Part shown: positions 35,425 to 44,214 of the stretch, one piece after another | How the letters are laid out: the number at the start of each line of letters is the position of its first letter | Numbering within the stretch: position 1 is the first letter of the stretch | Assembly (NCBI RefSeq): GCF_000173915.1 | Contig: NZ_ACDZ02000008.1 | Span: 186,001-250,000 of the forward strand | From: Gemella haemolysans ATCC 10379 | GTDB taxonomy: Bacteria; Bacillota; Bacilli; Staphylococcales; Gemellaceae | Reading direction: 5' to 3' | Length of the DNA stretch: 64,000 nt | Position numbers and translations under genes: made by a program | Notes under the pieces: model-generated | What the model was told of the DNA's origin: nothing | Seen by the model: the letters and a program-made list of their open reading frames with translations, nothing else | The model's database searches: none

Positions 35425-36128
35425 TACTCTTCACCTATAAAGTAACCAACACCACGACGTGTCATTATATATTCAGGTTGCGATGAATCATCTTCTACTT
35501 TTTCACGTAATCTTCTTACAGTAACGTCCACAGTCCTTACATCTCCAAAGTAGTCATAACCCCACACTGTTTGCAGTAAGTTTTCACGTGTTAAAACTTG
35601 TCCACGGTGTTGTGCAAGGTAATAGAAAAGATCAAATTCTCTACGTGTTAAGTCGATTTCTTCACCATTTTTCTTAATAACATAAGCTTCAGGATAAATA
35701 ACGATATCCTTAATCACAAGATCTCCACCATTTTTCTCTTCAGCAACTTCTTCTTGTTGCTTAGTAACACGACGTAAGTTTACCTTAACCCTAGCCATAA
35801 GTTCACGCGTTGAGAAAGGTTTAGTTACATAGTCATCCGCCCCAAACTCAAGTCCAAGAACTTTATCAATCTCACTATTTTTCGCTGTTAACATAATAAT
35901 TGGAATATTTTTCTTAGCACGTACTTCTCTACACACTTCCATTCCATCTTTTTTAGGTAACATTAAATCTAACAAGATTAAATCCGGATTATCATTAAAA
36001 GCAAGTTCTACCGCTTTTTCTCCATCATTAGCGACGATTACATCGTAACCTTCTTTTTTAAGATTAAATTCTAGTATATTAGCAATCGGTTCTTCATCAT
36101 CGACTACTAGTATTTTATATTCTGCCAT
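35424..36128 (-). CDS. walR: Cell-wall response regulator WalR
   Basis: 234 residues. Receiver domain with acidic pocket D10/D11, phospho-acceptor D54 ([11 protein letters not shown]), T in IIMLTAK and K in DYVTKPF. An OmpR-type winged helix follows ([31 protein letters not shown]). It binds direct repeats of TGTWAH spaced by five bases and controls autolysins. First gene of walRKHI. AAGGAGGAAGAAA precedes the ATG. Confidence 0.96.
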   Translation of the reverse strand: MAEYKILVVDDEEPIANILEFNLKKEGYDVIVANDGEKAVELAFNDNPDLILLDLMLPKKDGMEVCREVRAKKNIPIIMLTAKNSEIDKVLGLEFGADDYVTKPFSTRELMARVKVNLRRVTKQQEEVAEEKNGGDLVIKDIVIYPEAYVIKKNGEEIDLTRREFDLFYYLAQHRGQVLTRENLLQTVWGYDYFGDVRTVDVTVRRLREKVEDDSSQPEYIMTRRGVGYFIGEE

Positions 36129-36267
36129 TTTCTTCCTCCTTAGATTTATACTAAGTATTAACTAATATATTCCTAATTATATTTTTTATAAAACATTTTT
36201 TGGAGTATACTTTTTATTTTTTAACCTGTATCTTCTCATCACCGTGAGTATATACATAGTTATCAAT

Positions 36268-36297
36268 ATTATATCATTTTTTTCTATGAAGTTACAA
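36268..36297 (-). promoter_or_regulatory. Candidate promoter of the walRKHI operon
   Basis: Minus-strand TTGTAA (36292-36297), 18-base spacer, TATAAT (36268-36273), about 140 bases before walR. Confidence 0.55.
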
Positions 36298-36421
36298 CTT
36301 TAAGCAAACGATTAACTCTCTATCAGTGTAGTGTTACAATTGATGTGAGACAAAATATAAAAAAGAAGAGTAAATCCTGTATAATGAAATTATGACAAAT
36401 CAAAAATAGGAATTTACTCTT

Positions 36422-36632
36422 ATGAAAACTATTATAACTGAAAACTTACAAAAAAACACAACGATATATACCTCATATTTTAGAAACAAGATTAGCCACG
36501 GTAAAAACATATAGAAATAAAAACTCTATTAACTTTATCTATAGACGTTACAAAGTTTCTAAAGCATTTTTAATACGTTGAAATAAAAAATATGATGAAA
36601 CTAAAGTATCTAACCCTTTTATTATATCATAT
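36422..36632 (+). pseudogene. Remnant of an IS transposase N-terminus
   Basis: Starts ATGAAAACT after TTACTCTT. The first frame reads MKTIITENLQKNTTIYTSYF... and stops at 36510. A one-base frameshift continues as TVKTYRNKNSINFIYRRYKVSKAFLIR, a TGA (where TGG would give W), then NKKYDETKVS. This reads like the helix-turn-helix start of an IS3/IS481-type transposase (KVSKA-L-RWNKKYD). The catalytic part is gone. Decayed insertion sequence. Confidence 0.65.
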
Positions 36633-36709
36633 ATAATGATTAATTTTTAGAAAATGAATTATTTAGACTTAAATATTGATTACATATGGTTTTCGTGATA
36701 TTTTAAAGT

Positions 36710-36885
36710 GGGAGTGATTCAAAAATCGTGATTTCAAAGAAATCGATTTTGTCGAGTCACTTTCCGCAGTGGTTTATTAGATATCTAAAAAGCTTTTATA
36801 AAGTGAATTTAGATATCAATAAACTACTGCGTCTATGAGTTTTCATGTGAACTTTATTACATTTTAGGACTTTTGGGGCAGTCCA
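36710..36885. repeat. Intergenic repeat element, copy B
   Basis: Full-length relative of the copy at 13667-13838, with the same order of blocks: GGGAGTGATTC inverted repeat with GAGTCACTTTCC, TTTATTAGATATCTAAAA, ATTTAGATATCAA, and ATTTTAGGACT at the end. Confidence 0.7.
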
Positions 36886-36940
36886 GTTGGCTATTGTTGG
36901 ATAAATGTATTATATATGACAAATATAGGAGGAAAAGACA

Positions 36941-37105
36941 ATGAATACAAAGATGAAGATAGTAACTAGTTTAACTTTGACTCCTATGGGGAGTATTTTA
37001 GAAAAAAGCAATAGTATAGCTAAAGCTATGGATAATTATAATAAATTTTCTACAGTAAAAGCTGGTGATATTATTGATAGCAAAAAAGTTGAAAAGGTAC
37101 AGTAA
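36941..37105 (+). CDS. Small hypothetical peptide, possibly secreted
   Basis: 54 residues with a perfect AGGAGG seven bases upstream. Basic N-terminus and a short hydrophobic stretch (MKIVTSLTLTPMGSILEKS), then a polar C-terminus with several lysines. No family recognised. Three bases before the next ORF, so the two are a coupled pair. It could be a peptide precursor (bacteriocin- or signal-like) with the next gene as a membrane partner, but this is only suggested by layout. Confidence 0.5.
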   Translation: MNTKMKIVTSLTLTPMGSILEKSNSIAKAMDNYNKFSTVKAGDIIDSKKVEKVQ

Positions 37106-37108
37106 TTT

Positions 37109-37318
37109 ATGTTTGAATTTTTAAAAATAATTATTAGTTTATTAATTTGGATATTAGTTTTTTATTTATTTAAATTCTTTTCTAAAAGAAATTTAAAATT
37201 AGTGATTGCATTTAATCTATGTATATATGTTTATGGTATATTATATTATTATAATAATACAAATTTAAAGTATATTTGGTTGGCAATACTTTTTTCAATA
37301 GTTATGATGAAAAAATAA
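37109..37318 (+). CDS. Small two-to-three-helix membrane protein
   Basis: 69 residues, nearly all hydrophobic: helix 1 about residues 4-24, helix 2 about 30-47, helix 3 about 53-66, with basic loops (KFFSKRNLK). No family recognised. Directly follows the 54-residue ORF and probably depends on its translation. Located between an IS remnant/repeat and a lipase-like gene, a small accessory island. Confidence 0.5.
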   Translation: MFEFLKIIISLLIWILVFYLFKFFSKRNLKLVIAFNLCIYVYGILYYYNNTNLKYIWLAILFSIVMMKK

Positions 37319-37329
37319 AAAATATAGAT

Positions 37330-37425
37330 TTAGGCAACAATTGAAGTGAGATATTGAGTAAGCCGCAAGATTCACGCAAATATCTTACGTTAGATTAGTT
37401 GCCTTTTGATTTTTTGTTTCAAAAA
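37330..37425 (+). terminator. Long imperfect hairpin after the small ORF pair
   Basis: GGCAAC near 37333 pairs with GTTGCC near 37400, with AGATAT/ATATCT inside the stem. It is followed by a T-rich run. Confidence 0.6.
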
Positions 37426-37477
37426 ATCAAATAAATATATTGTATATGTTATATAAAGCAATATAAAAAAAGACTCC

Positions 37478-37502
37478 TCATCTGACAAAAACGTCAGACA
37501 AG
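37478..37502 (-). terminator. Terminator of the lipase-like gene
   Basis: Inverted repeat TCTGACA / CGTCAGAC around AAAAA, followed by T-rich sequence on the minus strand. Confidence 0.6.
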
Positions 37503-37509
37503 GAAGCTA

Positions 37510-38505
37510 TTACAGTTCTTCTTTTTTCTTCGCAATATTATCCAATATAGCCTTGATAAAAAACTCAAAATTAACATTATACGGATTTTTATTCAAGTTA
37601 TCTATCACGGTACGACTTACTAAAAGTGTATTCAGCTGATTCTCTAATTCTTCTATACGCTCTTCTGAAAAATTACTAAGAATACCTACCTCGGCCAGGC
37701 TAAAATCTTTATATTCTAACGATAAAAGATCATCATTTTCTTTTTTCTCAAAAGAACTACCAAAAGATTTTTGGTATATGTCTAAGAAACTTTTTATGCC
37801 ATGCATTCCTGCTTCTTTTACAATAATTTCATCACCTACATAGTAGCCAATCGACAACAATTCGGAAATCCTTGTAAATATATCATACTCAGAAACGACT
37901 CTTTTCACATCCCCTGTAAAAGTTGCTTTTTTAATAGCCGTTTTCTTTACATTTCTAAGATATTTTTTCATGCGAGCAGCGTACAATTCACCGTCTTTTT
38001 CCTTATCCATAAAAATATCTATACCACCGATTAAATATATCGGAGCTGCATTAAAGACGACACTTTGCTGTACATCATACTCAATCGCAACACGTTGTGC
38101 AATACTCCCTCCCAGTGAATGACCTGTTAAAATAATATCATTACCATATTTTTTCTTCATACGTGTATAAAATCTATAACACGATGTCATATGTTCCGCT
38201 TGTCCCAAGCAAATACCCACTACATCAGCATACATATCCTTCTGTCTATCAAAATAAAAATTCGTTCCCGTATAAGATAAAATATAATTCCCTTCATTAG
38301 TATTTTCAAACAACGTCCCACTACTACCTGTTTTTGCATCATAAAAACTAGTCACGTAGTTCAGTTCTCCCGGGAAACTCCCTACTGTTTTTTGTAGGTT
38401 AATATATTCTCTTATCATGGCTTTTGGAATCTTTATCTTATCCATCGCTTCTACATGATATACTATAGACGATGCATGACTCGTTATCTCAAACAACCTT
38501 CCCAT
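37510..38505 (-). CDS. Lipase-like alpha/beta hydrolase (Mbeg1/DUF2974 type)
   Basis: 331 residues without a signal peptide. The nucleophile elbow TGHSLGGS puts the catalytic Ser at 130. The preceding LSYTGTNFYFDRQKDMYADVVG (about 76-97) is the lid/oxyanion region of lipase_3/DUF2974 proteins. Later Asp and His (for example SEYDIF near 210 and GMHGIKSF) can complete the triad. The C-terminal about 80 residues are helical and charged. Intracellular esterase/lipase of unknown substrate. Confidence 0.78.
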   Translation of the reverse strand: MGRLFEITSHASSIVYHVEAMDKIKIPKAMIREYINLQKTVGSFPGELNYVTSFYDAKTGSSGTLFENTNEGNYILSYTGTNFYFDRQKDMYADVVGICLGQAEHMTSCYRFYTRMKKKYGNDIILTGHSLGGSIAQRVAIEYDVQQSVVFNAAPIYLIGGIDIFMDKEKDGELYAARMKKYLRNVKKTAIKKATFTGDVKRVVSEYDIFTRISELLSIGYYVGDEIIVKEAGMHGIKSFLDIYQKSFGSSFEKKENDDLLSLEYKDFSLAEVGILSNFSEERIEELENQLNTLLVSRTVIDNLNKNPYNVNFEFFIKAILDNIAKKKEEL

Positions 38506-38786
38506 TCTCTTCTCCTATCACTATACTACTTGGTTTTCTTTATTATCAATTAGTATTTTATCATAAACCATGAATTATTTCCTATTTTTTAGTTAAAATC
38601 AGATTCTAATAGGTTAATTTTTCAATTTTTTTAATTTTTATTCTCCTCGAATTTTATAATTGATTATTATTTTCAGTTATTAGTTTAAAACTAGTTTTTT
38701 TTTGTTATAATAGTTATATGAATTTGATTATTATAGGGTTAATTTTTAGAAATATTATTCCAACATCCTAAGTAGGAGGCTTATTT

Positions 38787-39341
38787 ATGAAAATTTTACT
38801 TGCTTACTCTAGCAAAACAAAAAATACTAAAAAAGTAGCCGAAGCTATTTACGAACAGATAAAAGATCAAGGAGAAGTAGATCTACTTGATATAAAAAAA
38901 CAACGAAAAAAACTAGAAAAAGAGTATGATTTCTATATTCTAGGTGCTTGGACCGATAAGACAAACGCCAACAAAAACATGCAACGTTTTATCGATCAAC
39001 AAGAAATACATAGTAAAGACGTTGCTCTATTTCTAACTTGTGGTGTTCCTCGTGAACATTATCACGCAGATGATTCAATTAATAATTATATCACCTTTAT
39101 GGAAGAAAGAAACAATAGAATTCACGAAACTTTCGTCTGCCAAGGCAAGGTTGATCCAAAGGTTATAATAGTTTTCAAAATCCTTACTTGGCGTGACCCT
39201 AACTTTATCCACAAAGTTACACCAGATCTTGCCGACATGGTTAAAGAATCAAAAAAACACCCAGATCCAAAAGATTTAAAAGATGCTCAAAAATGTTTTA
39301 GCAATCTACTAGAACATAAAATAGCTCACACTTCATTATAA
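38787..39341 (+). CDS. Flavodoxin-family protein
   Basis: 184 residues. The FMN phosphate loop is AYSSKTKNTKKVAEAI (about 6-20), followed by the typical FYILGAWTDKTNANKNMQRFI and LFLTCGVPREHYHAD blocks. This resembles the flavodoxin subgroup with a C-terminal helical extension (BilS-like) rather than classic electron-carrier flavodoxins. TAGGAGG precedes the ATG. Redox partner unknown. Confidence 0.8.
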   Translation: MKILLAYSSKTKNTKKVAEAIYEQIKDQGEVDLLDIKKQRKKLEKEYDFYILGAWTDKTNANKNMQRFIDQQEIHSKDVALFLTCGVPREHYHADDSINNYITFMEERNNRIHETFVCQGKVDPKVIIVFKILTWRDPNFIHKVTPDLADMVKESKKHPDPKDLKDAQKCFSNLLEHKIAHTSL

Positions 39342-39797
39342 TTACAAATTTCAAACAAAGGTAGTTATCCATTTTTAAGGATTTCTACCTTTTTTACATA
39401 ATAAATATAATATACTATTTTTAAATTTTTTTATCAATTGCCATCTAACAAATAAATAGTAAACTAATTTTTTCCTTAATTAGGATAAATTATATAAATA
39501 CTTAATGAAATTATTTTAAGTAATATATATCTTTTTATAAGTTTAAACAATAATCCACTTTTTATCAAAACACCACTATTACCATATATTAATCACCAGC
39601 AATAAATTTTAAAAGTTATAGTTTTTATCTCCATTATATATAATATACTTTAATATTAAATGTTAAAAATTCACTATTGCTAAAAAATATTTTGACTTTT
39701 AGTATATAAAGTTGTAGAATATCTTAAGTGATATATTATTATATCACACTAAATTAACATAATGGAATTTCGCCGACGAAATTTCTTTGGAGGAATT
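39342..39797. other. AT-rich intergenic region with terminator and start-proximal hairpin
   Basis: A hairpin at about 39356-39393 (AAAGGTAG / CTACCTTT, then T6) ends the flavodoxin transcript. The next 340 bases are extremely AT-rich without visible genes. At 39765-39783 AATTTCG-CCGA-CGAAATT forms a short hairpin directly before the GGAGG of the next gene and may affect its translation. Confidence 0.5.
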
Positions 39798-42700
39798 ATG
39801 ATAAAAAAAGAATTTAGTAGCCTTTTAAAGAGCAAAGGGTTAAAAGCTACCATGGCTACCGTTCTTCTAGTTCCTGTCCTATATTCAGGAACCTTCCTAA
39901 AATCCGTTTGGAATCCATACGACAACACTGGAAACATGAAAGTCGGAGTTGTTAACCTAGACCAAAAAGTAGATTTTAATGGAAAAACTCTAGAAGTCGG
40001 GAATTCGATGGTCGAAAAACTAAAAGATAACAAAAAAGTAAATTGGCAATTCGTCGATAAAGATACAGCCGATAAAGAATTACGAGAAGGAGACTACTAC
40101 ATGGTAGTTACAATACCACAGAACTTCTCTAAGAATGCTACGTCTTTATCAAATGATAGTCCAGAAAAAATGAACATCGACTTTACTACTAACTTTACTA
40201 AGAGTAAAAACGGTGAGAAAATCATGGAAACTGTAGCGAGCAACTTAACAAATACCGTTAAAGATCAAGTTGTAAAAACTTATACAGCTACTCTATACAG
40301 TAAGTTTTCTGAGATTGGCGAATCTCTTCACAAAGCAGCTGATGCTTCAAACCAACTGAACAACGGGCTTGGTCGTCTTAGTGAAGGTGGACAAAAACTT
40401 GGAAGTGGTATTAATCAACTTACTGACGGTTCTGGTCGCCTTTCTGCCGGACTTGGTCGTCTTAGTGAAGGTGGTTCTAAACTAAGCGGCGGTATCAATC
40501 AACTTACCGATGGTTCTGGTCGCCTTTCTGCCGGACTTGGTCGCCTTAGCGATGGTGGTTCTAAACTGAGCGATGGTATCAATCAACTATCTGAAGGATC
40601 ATGGCGTCTGACTGCCGGACTTTATCGCCTTAGCGATGGTGGTTCTAAACTTGGTAATGGAATTAATGAACTTTCTAATGGTTCTAAACGTCTAACTGAT
40701 GGACTAACTCGCCTTAATGATGGTGGTTCTAAACTTGGTAATGGAATTAATGAACTTTCTAATGGTTCTAAACGTCTAACTGATGGGCTTTCTCGTCTTA
40801 GTAATGGCGGTTCTAAACTTGGTAATGGAATTAATGAACTTTCTAATGGTTCTAAACGTCTAACTGATGGACTAACTCGTCTTAGTGAAGGTGGACAAAG
40901 ACTTAATAATGGAGTTAGCGAACTTTCTGATGGTTCTAAACGTCTAACTGATGGACTAACTCGTCTTAGTGAAGGTGGACAAAGACTTAATAATGGAGTT
41001 AACGAACTTTCTAACGGTTCTAAACGTCTAACTGATGGACTAACTCGTCTTAGTGAAGGTGGCGCTAAACTTGGTGATGGAGTATCTCAATTACAAAGTG
41101 GAGCTGGAAGATTATCAGATGGACTAAGCTCATTAAATGATAAAAAAGATGCGTTAATTTCTGGTGTAAACGAACTAACTGAAGGATCTAATAAACTTAC
41201 TATAGGTTTTGATACTTTCAAAACTAAAAGTATTATGCTTACTTCTGGTTTCAATTCTTTATACAACGGAAGCAAAGAATTCCAAGCTGGACTTCTAAAA
41301 TACACTAACGGTGTTCTTACACTTAACGAAAAATTATTAGCTAAAAAAGATGATTTAGAAAAACTTAACGCGGGAAGTGCTGCATTAAATAATGGAATCG
41401 ATAGATTATCAGACGGTATTTCACAAATTAATTCTGGACTTGCAGCTAAAAAAGATGATCTTAATAGACTTACTGCAGGTGGAGCTGCGTTAGGAGATGG
41501 AGTCGCTAAACTTTCTGAAAGTACTCCGAAACTTGTAGATGGGGCCGATAAGCTAAATACAGGTTTAAACGCATTGAACGCTAACTTACCTAGCGATAGT
41601 GATTTAGCCGCTAAGAAATCTAATCTAAATTCAACATTAGATAAACTTAAAGGATTAAAACTTACTTATAGAACTCATTTTAATCCACTTAACAGTGCTT
41701 TTGCAGAATTAGGTTCTCAACTAGAATCTATAAAAGCTCTTGTAGATCGTATAGAAACTCAATCTACTACAACTACTACAACTACAGCACCTACTGCAGC
41801 AGCTCCTACAGCTACTAATTTTTCAGGGTTGGAGCAAACATTATCTACAATGCAATTAACACCTGAGCAAAAAGCAAGTATCCTTGCTGCTGCTCGTAAC
41901 GATGTTGCTGCTACACCAGCTCCTGCTGCTCAACCAACTACTACTGTTCAAAATAGTAGCAGTAACAACAATAGCCAGGTTAAAGCTGAACTTTCTTCAG
42001 CAATATCTAGCGCAAATTCAAAATATTCAAGTATGAAATATCGTGTAGGAAGATTAAATTATATCCAAACTCAACTTGATAAATTTGATGTAAATACACT
42101 TTCTGCTGAACTTGAAAAAACAATTAATGGTTTTTCTAGCATTAAAGATGTTGTCGGTAAACTTTCTGCTGGTAGTGGTCAATTAAAAGCTGGACTAACA
42201 ATAATGAATGAAAAAACTCCTACCCTTATGGCAGGATTTAACCAATATAAAGGTGGAGTTGATGCAACTGTATCTTCTCTAACAACAGGAGACTTAGCAA
42301 ATGGTCTTAACCAACTTGCTAATGCCACTCCAAAACTTAAAGACGGAGTAACAAACTACACTAATGGTGTAAATACTCTTACTACATCAATGACTACAGG
42401 CGAACTAGCACAAGGTGTAGGTACTCTTGCAGATAAAGGAGCAGAACTACAAGCTGGATTTGATAAACTAGGAGGCGGAATCAGCATAATGCACGATAAA
42501 CTTCCTGAATTAGCTGGTGGAATCGATGCTTTAGTTAATGGAAATGCAAAAATTAATGAAGGACTTAACAAACTTCAAGGTAAACTTCCAGAATTAAGTA
42601 TCGGTATTAGAGAACTTGATAACGGCGGTAAAAAATTATATCAAGGACTAACTAATATGAAAGCTAAAGCTCCGGAACTACTTAACGGACTTTACAGCGC

Positions 42701-44096
42701 GAAAGAAGGATCTGAAAAACTTTCTAATGGACTAGCTGCTATGAAAGCTAAAGCTCCGGAGTTAATCAATGGAGTTAACGCCGCGAAAGAAGGGTCTGAA
42801 AAACTTTCTAACGGATTAGCTACTATGAAAGCTAAAGCTCCGGAATTAATCAATGGAGTTAACGCCGCGAAAGAAGGGTCTGAAAAACTTTCTAATGGGC
42901 TTTCTGTTATGCAAGCTAAAGCTCCAGAATTAATCAACGGAGTTAACGCTGCGAAAGAAGGGTCTGAAAAACTTTCTAATGGGCTTTCTGCTATGCAAGC
43001 TAAAGCTCCGGAACTACTTAATGGACTTTACACTGCTAAAGTCGGATCTGAAAAACTTTCTGGCGCTCTTACAATCATGCAAGCTAAAGCTCCGGAGTTA
43101 ATAGGTGGGGTTAACACTGCAAAAGATGGATCTGAAAAACTTTCTAATGGACTAGCTGCTATGAAAGCTAAAGCTCCAGAATTAATTAATGGAGTTAACA
43201 CTGCAAAAGATGGAGCCAACAAACTTCATGGAGGACTTTCTACTATACAGGCTAAAGCTCCGGAACTACTTAACGGACTTAATACTGCTAGAGCTGGATC
43301 TGATAAACTTTACAGCGCTCTTACAATCATGCAAAATAAAGCTCCTGAGTTGATTGCAGGATTAGATAAAGCTAAAGATGGTTCTGGATTATTAGCAGAT
43401 AAACTTTCTAGTGGAGCAGATAAACTTTCTGCAGCTAAATCTGGAGATAAAAATGTGGACATGATGTCTAACCCAATTAAAACTAATATCAGCGACATTT
43501 CAGAAGAAACTAGCTACGGTAACGCAATGGCTCCATTCTTCTTAGTATTCGGACTACTTATCGCTGCTGCGGCATTTAACATTCTATTCCCAGCTCGTAA
43601 AGCAGAATACGGAGAATCAACAAACAGCTTATTCGGTACAAGACTAGTATCAATGACAACATTCGCTATCTTAGCAACAATCATAGAAGTAGTAGCAATG
43701 AGTTTATTCTTCAACTTTAAAGTTCAAAACTTCGGAATGTACTTCTTTGGATTAATACTTTCAGGTATCGTGTTTATGCTAATAACACACTTCTTATCAT
43801 ACACATTTGGAAAAGTTGGTAACGCAATTAGCATCGGATTTGTAGCTTTACAATTCGTTCTAACTACACCACTATTCCCTAAAGAAATGTTACCTTCTAT
43901 ATACAGTGGTTTAATTCCTTTCACACCTGTATTCTACGGTGATACCGCTGTTAGACAAGCAGTTCTAGGTGGACTTACAAATGGAATTTACAACCGTGCA
44001 ATATTAATCTTAGTTGTTTTAGGAATAATATTCTTAACTCTTACTTACATCTCTTACAACAAGAATAATAAAGCAGCTGTGAATTTAGCAAAATAA
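39798..44096 (+). CDS. YhgE/Pip-type membrane protein with very long 28-residue repeats
   Basis: 1432 residues from the ATG at 39798 (GGAGG five bases upstream); an in-frame ATG 36 bases earlier is inside the hairpin. N-terminal helix (about 17-36) and YhgE/Pip extracellular domain (about 40-190). Next comes a first array (DNA about 40370-41100) of L-x-x-G heptads in 28-residue units (RLSDGGSKLGNGINELSNGS). A Thr/Ala-rich linker is near residue 660, and a second array (about 42650-43380) has units around MKAKAPELINGVNAAKEGS. Five or six C-terminal helices of the ABC-2 type follow (about 43520-44070). Related proteins are phage-infection or type VII/ESX-linked factors; the exact role is unknown. 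Confidence 0.85.
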   Translation: MIKKEFSSLLKSKGLKATMATVLLVPVLYSGTFLKSVWNPYDNTGNMKVGVVNLDQKVDFNGKTLEVGNSMVEKLKDNKKVNWQFVDKDTADKELREGDYYMVVTIPQNFSKNATSLSNDSPEKMNIDFTTNFTKSKNGEKIMETVASNLTNTVKDQVVKTYTATLYSKFSEIGESLHKAADASNQLNNGLGRLSEGGQKLGSGINQLTDGSGRLSAGLGRLSEGGSKLSGGINQLTDGSGRLSAGLGRLSDGGSKLSDGINQLSEGSWRLTAGLYRLSDGGSKLGNGINELSNGSKRLTDGLTRLNDGGSKLGNGINELSNGSKRLTDGLSRLSNGGSKLGNGINELSNGSKRLTDGLTRLSEGGQRLNNGVSELSDGSKRLTDGLTRLSEGGQRLNNGVNELSNGSKRLTDGLTRLSEGGAKLGDGVSQLQSGAGRLSDGLSSLNDKKDALISGVNELTEGSNKLTIGFDTFKTKSIMLTSGFNSLYNGSKEFQAGLLKYTNGVLTLNEKLLAKKDDLEKLNAGSAALNNGIDRLSDGISQINSGLAAKKDDLNRLTAGGAALGDGVAKLSESTPKLVDGADKLNTGLNALNANLPSDSDLAAKKSNLNSTLDKLKGLKLTYRTHFNPLNSAFAELGSQLESIKALVDRIETQSTTTTTTTAPTAAAPTATNFSGLEQTLSTMQLTPEQKASILAAARNDVAATPAPAAQPTTTVQNSSSNNNSQVKAELSSAISSANSKYSSMKYRVGRLNYIQTQLDKFDVNTLSAELEKTINGFSSIKDVVGKLSAGSGQLKAGLTIMNEKTPTLMAGFNQYKGGVDATVSSLTTGDLANGLNQLANATPKLKDGVTNYTNGVNTLTTSMTTGELAQGVGTLADKGAELQAGFDKLGGGISIMHDKLPELAGGIDALVNGNAKINEGLNKLQGKLPELSIGIRELDNGGKKLYQGLTNMKAKAPELLNGLYSAKEGSEKLSNGLAAMKAKAPELINGVNAAKEGSEKLSNGLATMKAKAPELINGVNAAKEGSEKLSNGLSVMQAKAPELINGVNAAKEGSEKLSNGLSAMQAKAPELLNGLYTAKVGSEKLSGALTIMQAKAPELIGGVNTAKDGSEKLSNGLAAMKAKAPELINGVNTAKDGANKLHGGLSTIQAKAPELLNGLNTARAGSDKLYSALTIMQNKAPELIAGLDKAKDGSGLLADKLSSGADKLSAAKSGDKNVDMMSNPIKTNISDISEETSYGNAMAPFFLVFGLLIAAAAFNILFPARKAEYGESTNSLFGTRLVSMTTFAILATIIEVVAMSLFFNFKVQNFGMYFFGLILSGIVFMLITHFLSYTFGKVGNAISIGFVALQFVLTTPLFPKEMLPSIYSGLIPFTPVFYGDTAVRQAVLGGLTNGIYNRAILILVVLGIIFLTLTYISYNKNNKAAVNLAK
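40370..41100 (+). repeat. 84-bp in-frame tandem repeats, first array
   Basis: About eight to nine near-identical 84-bp units, each encoding two 14-residue L-x-x-G double heptads. Some units differ by only a few bases, so recent expansion or contraction is likely. Confidence 0.85.
42650..43380 (+). repeat. 84-bp in-frame tandem repeats, second array
   Basis: About eight to nine units encoding AKAPEL-NG----KEGSEKLSNGL. The same 28-residue period as the first array but a different consensus. Confidence 0.85.
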
Positions 44097-44110
44097 TACA
44101 CAACAAAAAA

Positions 44111-44152
44111 AATTCTAAGTAACATCAATATTTGTTACTTAGAATTTTTTAT
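44111..44152. terminator. Bidirectional terminator between the two giant surface genes
   Basis: 13-bp perfect stem 44111-44123/44134-44146, with A-rich and T-rich flanks. Confidence 0.9.
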
Positions 44153-44214
44153 TTATAGAATCTCTTTATCGGATAAGCAGATCCCGTGCAATCACCTATC
44201 TGAACTTAATTCTA

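Noticed and set aside
36422-36512. Short ORF MKTIITENLQKN... as a real small gene
   Set aside because: The following frame continues a recognisable transposase N-terminus, so it is the start of a frameshifted remnant.
40370-43380. Regular DNA repeats that could be mistaken for a CRISPR array
   Set aside because: The 84-bp units are in frame, have no unique spacers, and encode L-x-x-G heptads within a continuous ORF.
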